Shown: piece after piece, positions 60,231 to 64,000 of the stretch
Layout: every line of letters starts with the position of its first letter
How positions within the stretch are numbered: position 1 is the first letter of the stretch
Source of the DNA: Gnetum montanum
Lineage: Eukaryota > Streptophyta > Gnetopsida > Gnetales > Gnetaceae
DNA length: 64,000 nt
Assembly (NCBI GenBank): GCA_015680685.1
Contig: MNCI01023302.1
Location: forward strand, 164,145 to 228,144
Reading direction: 5' to 3'
Made by a program: the position numbers and the translations under genes
Notes under the pieces: model-generated
Seen by the model: only the letters and a program-made list of their open reading frames with translations
Database searches by the model: none
Told to the model about the DNA's origin: nothing

Positions 60231-63200
60231 TCACCCAAACATATTAGGAAGTGGCCTTGCAGACATGAATGTGTCCACCATCTGCAAACACACAACAAAA
60301 AACAGGATAAACGGAGAACAAAAGCAATAAATCCAAAAGAAAAAAGTCCTATAACTACACTATTTCTCTATTTTGGATGGCAACAAAACTGAGCGAGAGC
60401 AGCATCTCGGAATTTAAAAAAAAAAAATCAGAACATGTCATGAGTAGGCGATATGTGCTTCACTCATCTTGCCATTGCCTTTTGTTAAATTAGCATGGGT
60501 TTGAGGAATAAGATACCTCCTCCGTCACTGCAGCTCGAGCCTTCCGATGACGTTCAACCAAATCTGTCAGGGTTTCAATCAGACGCTTTTTAACCTCTCC
60601 AGTTAGCATTCTTCCGGCCCCATATTCCTGGTTTGAAATAAAAGATGCCAAAACTTCACTCAAGAAGGTAATCCCAGCAACAATGTGACACAAACAAATT
60701 AATCATTGCAGCAAAAATTGTGCACGTTTCATCGTTTGGAACATGATAATTTTGCAAAAATCAGCCACATAAAATATAAGTTCAGTGAAATAACTAAAAA
60801 ATAACTTACAGTTTTAATATGTTCTAATTCTTTGTCGTCATCAAGGAAGAAGCTTAGATACTTGACTGAAATATCCACCTAGGTAGCCAGCACCCACCAG
60901 ACGGTCATAAGCAGTTAGCTTCAAAAACCAATGCTAATTTACTTAATTTACCGAACACTTTTTTATATTCAAAAAATAAAAAACAATACCAAGGCCCTGG
61001 ATTATCGAATTGTCATGTACGTTTTCTAGAAACTCAGATATCTACACAATATACTTAGGGAATCATAATAGAGACAGGTTTTGCGTGTGCATATAACTAC
61101 TGTTCTACATGTTTGACGCAAATACCAACTCTTTCTGCATACTCTAAATATGACCAAAAGCTATTTTGAGTGACAAGCTATATTCAGAAAGTCAAATAGA
61201 AGTTTAAAATTAACACTATATTTATGAAAAGCAAATCCTGAATCGTAACATAAGTTTGGACACTGTTCTTACAGCACTAACATTGAATGGAGTAAAAATG
61301 ATACCTCAAGGTTTGCTCCAAACTTTCTATGTAGTTCTATTGTATCACCACCTCCTGAAAAAGCATATTTATTAACCTGCCAAGAAAAAAGGGGGAAAAA
61401 GCTCGGGAATGTCACTAAAACTGGTATCGCTGGTCAAATACGTATTTCAATAATAGATTTCAACAGTAGAAAACATTATTGCACAATAACAATTGTTGTT
61501 AACTAAATCAAAAGAGGAAAAATGATATGCATATATGGGTCCGGAAGTGCAAATGGAAGATATAACAAATAAGTGCCAAGCTCTTGCATTATGAAGATAA
61601 TTCTGAGATGTAGTGCATGTAAAAGGACCAAACAAATATTTATCTCACGGCTGATGCTGGCTGTCTTGGCAACCTGACAACCACAGAAATCAATTGCCAA
61701 TAATGGACAGATAACCAGATATATCTGATGGGTGATGGGGCAAAGTTTGAAACCAATTGATGTTAATTGGCAATCACACTAGCAAGAAAATAACACTGAC
61801 CTAAAAACCTGTGGTTTTTAATTTAACTGATTTCATGCATCTAAAGTTTTACTCTTGGCTTTATAATCTAAAAAATTAAGACCTATTTCCAAAAAACAAT
61901 TCACAGATTTCATGAATCAATGCACAATTTAGTTGGGATTCATACACTCATAATTATCAGAAGAAAGCCATTTTAACTAAGTGCTTCATACCTTGTTCTT
62001 TATATCTTTTGCAGAATCAGTTACATAAATTGCCGAATTAGAATCACTTGCAGACATTTTCCCTGTCTCCCCCTGAAACAGAAAAAAATGAACCAAACCT
62101 AAGATAATCAGCATTGTAAAATAAACATCACGTAAAAAATAAGAAAAGATCTGCATCAAACGAATTCCATTGCTATTTATGTCAATAAAAAAGCAGTTTA
62201 ACACAGATAAGAAAAAACCCTATTCAACAATGACAAATACGATGAGAGTTTAGTTGTGTCCTTCAAGAAGAAAATGAAAAAAAAAAATTTTATAAAAGCA
62301 GAACATATAATTATTTAAATTTCCAGAAATGGAACCTGAAGTGCAGGAAAAAACGAGGACAAAATTAAAGCCGGCTTTTGAAATCCAATTCTTGGTGCAA
62401 CATCCCGTGTCATCCGAAAATAAGGATCCTGCATACAGAAAATATGAAGGCACTTTACCAATGATAAATTTTTATTTTTATTTTTATTTTTTTGGTTTCT
62501 TGATGCCAAATTTAAATTTGACGAATGAAAAACAGTGTTAGAATAGATCCAATCTTTCATCAATTCTTGTCAGGCCTTCATGTCTCAAGTTAGTTTTCAA
62601 GAAAGAATTACCTTTCAATCAGGAGTTAGTTGCAATAATCGTAGTCTAAAATGCTGCAAGATATTGAACACAAAAATATGGAGCAAAATTTGTTGCAGAA
62701 CTGTTGAAAACCAAAAGAATATCGAAGAGAAACATATCCATGGATCACTAAAAAATGTTTGGAAATAGGTGTGAAGATTTGACAGCATGCATATAGATAC
62801 CTAGTTTTATGATTAGGGTTGTATCTATTAATTAGCTCATCAGTTCAAGTCCCACCCATGATACCTCGGTACCCAAGAAAAAAGTTCTCAAAGGCTGATG
62901 CCATGCAGGCGAGCTTGCCATAAAAAATATTACCAAATACCAACCAATAACGTATCCAAGATAATGATGGAACAAACATGAGAAGAATTAATTAATTTCT
63001 TTAACAGTAAAAATAGCATGATGAATCATATGTAGTGCTTCAGTGTTAAGCATGATATTATTAACAGGGAAACTGGTATGTTCACGTGTTCTATTTCATC
63101 AAGCTCTTATAATTAGAATAAACGAGCACATGCATCAATTACCTGATCAATGGCACATGGAATCAAACATCTCAAATCCTTCTTCTTCCCAAACAAATGA

Positions 63201-63393
63201 GGAAATGAAGTTGCAAAAGATGGTGCTGCCTGCACTCGATACTTTTACCATATCAGACATTGCACCCTGAAAAACTGTTTTAACAAAATAACAAACTCAT
63301 AAAATGGAATGTATACAGCCACCAAACCTGAATTGGCGGGAAAAAGACCTTTCCTATGTGATCTTCCCCAGTGAAACCAAATATTGCTCTGAC
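60231..63393 (-). CDS. TrpRS: Tryptophanyl-tRNA synthetase, cytosolic type, 3' eight exons (5' part outside window)
   Basis: It attaches tryptophan to tRNA-Trp for cytosolic translation (class I synthetase). The exons are 63393-63328, 63229-63143, 62428-62336, 62072-61992, 61376-61305, 60878-60810, 60627-60517 and 60281-60231, with stop TGA at 60231-60233. All introns are GT-AG and phase 0. In order the protein reads [123 protein letters not shown] and [16 protein letters not shown]. The ATP-binding KMSAS loop lies in exon 62072-61992. The HIGH motif and N-terminus must lie beyond 64,000. No stop or frameshift is seen over 209 codons, so the gene is probably functional. The 62429-63142 intron is the longest visible (714 bp). 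Confidence 0.96.
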
Positions 63394-64000
63394 CTGCCAT
63401 AGAAATCCAAAAATAAATGATGACATTGTCTAAGGAAAAAAATACAAATTTAACTATTCTTGTTTTATACATCAAGGAATTTTTTGATATGGAAAATACA
63501 AATAATTGTAAATTAGGAACAAAGTTGTTTTCGTATAGCTAATTAGGCTCTCTATAAAACCAAGAGCTAATTCGATTTCCATTTAGTTATGAACAAAAGC
63601 AAGCTCAGAGATAGCTTCACATAAGTATTCAATTTATCTCCAAAAACTGTACAGCATCAGCTAACATGTGTTATATATATATATCCCTCAGACACGTGCA
63701 TGACACCTGGGGACACAATAAAATAATACATTCAAGGACTATAGACAACCAACCAAAGAAACAATCATCATCAGATCCTTCACCTACCTTAACGGGTTAG
63801 CCCTTGTTGTTGGGATAAAGGCACCAAGATGATGATGATTAAAAATGTTCTTTGCTACCCCCATTGTTCTCATCCTAAAACTAGCTTTTAAGAGTTAGTC
63901 CATCCATATTCATTCTCCTTTCCTCTTTCTTTTCAACCCAGTGATTAACCTAAGTACTATTTATCTCTCTCTTTTTAATCCTTAAGAAATTAACTGCAAC
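63394..64000. other. Synthetase intron sequence with an RTE-like tail motif
   Basis: No exon is visible upstream of 63,393, so the next intron is longer than 607 bp. At about 63,793-63,846 GGGTTAGCCCTTGTTGTTGG and GATAAAGGCACCAAGATGAT followed by GATGATTA resemble the LINE tail motif seen at 57,385 and 58,020, in plus orientation. Confidence 0.5.

Noticed and set aside
62250-62563. ORFs overlapping synthetase exon 62336-62428
   Set aside because: They read through splice sites into intron; only the exon part matches the synthetase.
1-64000. A multi-gene undescribed system
   Set aside because: All recognisable coding sequence is either the synthetase or retrotransposon-derived; no cluster of independent intact genes is present.

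Overview
The window looks like nuclear DNA of a large-genome seed plant. It is AT-rich and intron-containing, has one plant-type housekeeping gene at the right edge, and the rest is old, nested, heavily mutated retrotransposons. A gymnosperm is my best guess from the density and age of the elements, but nothing here proves it. There is no sign of bacterial, viral or organellar sequence.

Layout. (1) 1-3.6 kb: a broken minus-strand gene with two apparent introns, a membrane segment and coiled coil, lies head to head with the integrase end of a Tat-type Ty3/gypsy element. A short tandem array and a possible 2.6-kb LTR (to about 6.24 kb) follow. (2) 6.4-26.2 kb: one plus-strand Tat-type element (pol linker, RT, RNase H, integrase, 3' repeats, polypurine tract) is split by three later insertions. 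These are a minus-strand Athila-like element (9,099-16,788, TSD TTTAA), a 1.2-kb solo-LTR-like insert in integrase (about 18,266-19,468) and a minus-strand Ty1/copia element (20,487-25,835, TSD TTTCT). (3) 26.2-31.46 kb: LTR-like sequence, then a minus-strand Tat-type gag-protease fragment cut off by the next element. (4) 31,466-40,425: a plus-strand Athila-like element with both LTRs, gag, pol and a long post-pol env-like frame. A fragment of a related LTR follows. (5) 43.3-48.95 kb: a plus-strand Ty1/copia element without recognisable gag, followed by a 591-bp tandem duplication. (6) 50.9-58.7 kb: a second array of the Tat 3' repeats, LTR-like sequence, two tRNA-derived SINE copies, LINE remnants and a 417-bp fold-back element. 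(7) 60,231-63,393: the 3' eight exons of a cytosolic-type tryptophanyl-tRNA synthetase on the minus strand, apparently intact; the 5' exons lie beyond the right edge.

The only gene I expect to work is the synthetase. The element reading frames can still be followed over long distances because most interruptions are single stops of the kind made by C-to-T change (CAG to TAG, CGA to TGA). That fits decay of methylated DNA. Nothing in the window behaves as a multi-gene system. The most unusual item is the intron-containing antisense gene at 195-1815.
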